Below, piece after piece: positions 5,566 to 5,594 of a DNA stretch of 5,594 bases. Position 1 is the stretch's first letter. Each line of letters begins with the position of its first letter. The DNA lies in contig JAEZSU010000017.1 of assembly GCA_023421635.1 (NCBI GenBank), positions 1 through 5,594 on the forward strand, given 5' to 3'. Made by a program: the position numbers and the translations under genes. The stretch is from Actinomycetes bacterium. Lineage in GTDB: Bacteria > Actinomycetota > Actinomycetes > Actinomycetales > Microbacteriaceae. The notes under the pieces were generated by a model that saw only the letters and a program-made list of their open reading frames with translations, searched no databases and was not told the DNA's origin.

Positions 5566-5594
5566 GAAACGCACGGGCCCCGGCATCCTGCAGG
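5566..5594 (+). terminator. probable left half of an intrinsic terminator, cut by window edge
   Basis: After the stop codon at 5555 the sequence becomes GGAAACGCACGGGCCCCGGC followed by ATCCTGCAGG to the end. An A-run leading into a long GC arm and then CC-TGCA-GG is how the first half of a bidirectional hairpin terminator looks in these genomes. The right arm would lie beyond the window, so this is a prediction: the next bases should read close to ATGCCGGGGCCCGTGCG, then T's. Confidence 0.45.

Noticed and set aside
5587..5594. CCTGCAGG at the window end as a cloning or vector junction
   Set aside because: A rare-cutter site exactly at the end is noticeable, but the preceding bases fit a natural terminator arm and no vector-like sequence is seen.

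Overview
The window reads as a piece of a high-G+C actinobacterial chromosome. Protein-level resemblance, from memory and not searched, points to Microbacteriaceae, most likely Microbacterium or a close relative. Coding density is high, third codon positions are strongly G/C, and nothing looks mobile: no transposase, integrase, tRNA, CRISPR array or phage gene was seen.

Left part, minus strand (3852 down to 1): a tightly packed SUF iron-sulfur cluster operon. The transcription order is sufB, sufD, a small Rieske-type [2Fe-2S] ferredoxin, sufC, and a MIP18/DUF59 (SufT-like) gene cut by the left edge of the window. The junctions are a 1-base TGATG overlap (sufB/sufD), a 4-base ATGA overlap (sufD/Rieske), a directly abutting TGA|ATG (Rieske/sufC) and a 9-base gap (sufC/sufT), so this is almost certainly one translationally coupled transcript. 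SufB, SufC and SufD would form the SufBC2D scaffold that builds Fe-S clusters using ATP. The SufT-like protein would help cluster maturation or delivery. The cysteine desulfurase (SufS) and sulfur-transfer protein (SufU) that often lie between sufC and sufT in Actinobacteria are not there.

Middle (3853-4096): a 244-base divergent intergenic region serving sufB leftward and ctaA rightward. It holds several inverted repeats, including a GGCA-N5-TGCC palindrome within a 19-base element that recurs almost exactly (17/19) before the last gene of the window. No sufR-type regulator gene lies between sufB and ctaA.

Right part, plus strand (4097-5555): ctaA, encoding an eight-helix heme A synthase for aa3-type cytochrome oxidase, then after 88 bases a gene for a small two-helix membrane protein of unknown function with an acidic Ala/Thr/Pro-rich tail. 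The last ~29 bases look like the left half of a factor-independent terminator cut by the window edge.

The shared theme is iron cofactors: Fe-S cluster assembly on one strand and heme A synthesis on the other. No new multi-gene system was found. The points most worth a second look are the repeated 19-base palindromic element, the Rieske protein inside the suf operon, and the uncharacterised membrane protein after ctaA.
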